The notes beneath the pieces are model-generated. The model saw only the letters and a list, made by a program, of their open reading frames with translations, made no database searches and was not told the DNA's origin. Source: Chamaelirium japonicum (taxonomy: Eukaryota > Streptophyta > Magnoliopsida > Liliales > Melanthiaceae). From it: a stretch of 64,000 bases of DNA. A program made the position numbers and the translations under genes. Location: assembly GCA_947650365.1 (NCBI GenBank), contig OX393549.1, positions 32,411,126 through 32,475,125 on the forward strand, read 5' to 3'. Positions 63,146 to 64,000 of this stretch are shown in pieces. The stretch's first letter is position 1; each line of letters starts with the position of its first letter.

Positions 63146-64000
63146 CTAGGGGTGGCAATCCTTGACCCGACATTGAGTTAGCGGGTTTGGGATTGGTCTA
63201 AACGGGTTCATGTCATAAACGGGTCGACCCGATTAATCTGATTATTTAATAGGTCGGGTTCGGGTTTGTACTTATAACCCGATTGATCCGACTTGACCCG
63301 TTTACCAAATGGGTCATGTCAACCTAACCCGACCCGACCCGACCCGACCCAACCCCACCCAACCCGGCCCAATTCTATCTTTCTTGACCCAACCCGACAA
63401 GTTTCCATGGGTTCTGTTGACCCGACCCGTTTAGTAAACGGGTTAAACGGGTCGGGTTGGGTCGGGTCAACCTGTTTATTAGGCGAGTCGGGTTTGGATT
63501 TAAGTTTTTGACCCATTTATTAAACGGGTTCGGGTTCGGGTTGGGTGTTTTGCCCTTATACCCATGTCTCAACCTGACCCAACCCGACCCGACCCATTGC
63601 CACTAAGGGTGGCAATCCTTGACCCGACCCGCCAACCCGACTTGAACCCGACCCGAAATTAGCGGGTTTGGGTTTTGCCTAAACGGGTTCGGGTCATAAA
63701 CGGGTAGACCCGATTGACCCATTTATTTAATGGGTCGGGTTCAGGTTTGTACTTATAACCCGATTGACCCGTTTACCAAATGAGTCGTGTCAACCCAACC
63801 CGACCCGAGCCAATTCGAACCAACTCGACCCAATAAGATCAAACCCGGCCCAATCTGACCTGTCTTGCCCCAACCCGACAGGTTTACATGGGTTCTGTTG
63901 ACCGAACCCGACCCGACACGACCCAACCCGTTTAGTAAACGGGTTAAACTGGTCGGGTCCGGTCAACCCATTTATTAGACGGGTCGGGTTTGGGTTTAAG
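63146..64000. repeat. two head-to-tail copies of a GGGTGGCAAT/CCCGA-rich element
   Basis: Copy 1 runs from about 63146 (CTAGGGGTGGCAATCC) to 63605 (CCATTGCCACTAA). Copy 2 starts at 63606 (GGGTGGCAATCC) and is cut by the window end. Both contain the same sequence of AACGGGTC, TTTATTTAATGGGTCGGGTT and long CCCGACCCGACC runs. The GGGTGGCAAT start and ATTGCCAC end are inverted, as in hAT-type MITEs with TAGGGGTGGCAA termini. Apparent open frames read through pentamer repeats. Confidence 0.7.

Noticed and set aside
63293-63572. Open frames rich in NPTRP or GSGW motifs.
   Set aside because: They read through CCCGACC pentamer repeats of a MITE-like element.

Overview
The window looks like nuclear DNA of a flowering plant. 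It has intron-rich plant genes with long introns, Ty1/copia and Ty3/gypsy fragments, TRIMs, hAT and foldback MITEs, RTE-type LINE pieces, and many (TA)n, (CT)n and (GA)n tracts. The clade cannot be fixed from sequence alone. Long, element-filled introns fit a basal eudicot, magnoliid or non-grass monocot better than a compact genome (inference). No prokaryotic, organellar, rRNA, tRNA or CRISPR features were seen.

Two real genes converge. Gene A (+, about 3518-22253) is the 3' part of a leucine-rich-repeat receptor-like pseudokinase of the Arabidopsis At1g63430 type. Eight exons are in phase across introns of up to 9.4 kb. The signal peptide and most LRRs are not visible and probably lie upstream. 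Gene B (-, 46184-23627) is a complete TPR-MYND-SET protein of the At1g33400 type, with 15 exons over 22.6 kb. The two stop codons are about 1.4 kb apart. A broken CYP76-like P450 exon lies at 60018-60472 (+).

Layout: 1-3500, tandem repeats and LTR-like debris. 3.5-22.3 kb, gene A with a TRIM array, a large gypsy-like LTR, and a nested gypsy element whose gag region is split by a 5.8-kb repeat-built LTR-like element with a 5-bp target duplication. 22.3-23.6 kb, intergenic. 23.6-46.2 kb, gene B, whose introns hold a foldback inside (TA)n, two hAT-type elements with clean 8-bp duplications, RTE LINE fragments, a three-LTR TRIM with a clean 5-bp duplication, and several MITEs. 46.2-64 kb, gene-poor: minisatellites, a 1.95-kb solo LTR with target duplication, two degraded copia polymerase regions, the P450 pseudogene, an LTR rich in G/C hairpin repeats, and tandem CCCGA-rich repeats.

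The most unusual object is the element at 15041-20810. It is bounded by GACGC on both sides and made almost wholly of different tandem arrays. One is a strict 98-bp array in which each unit can fold into three successive CCGAG/CTCGG stem-loops.
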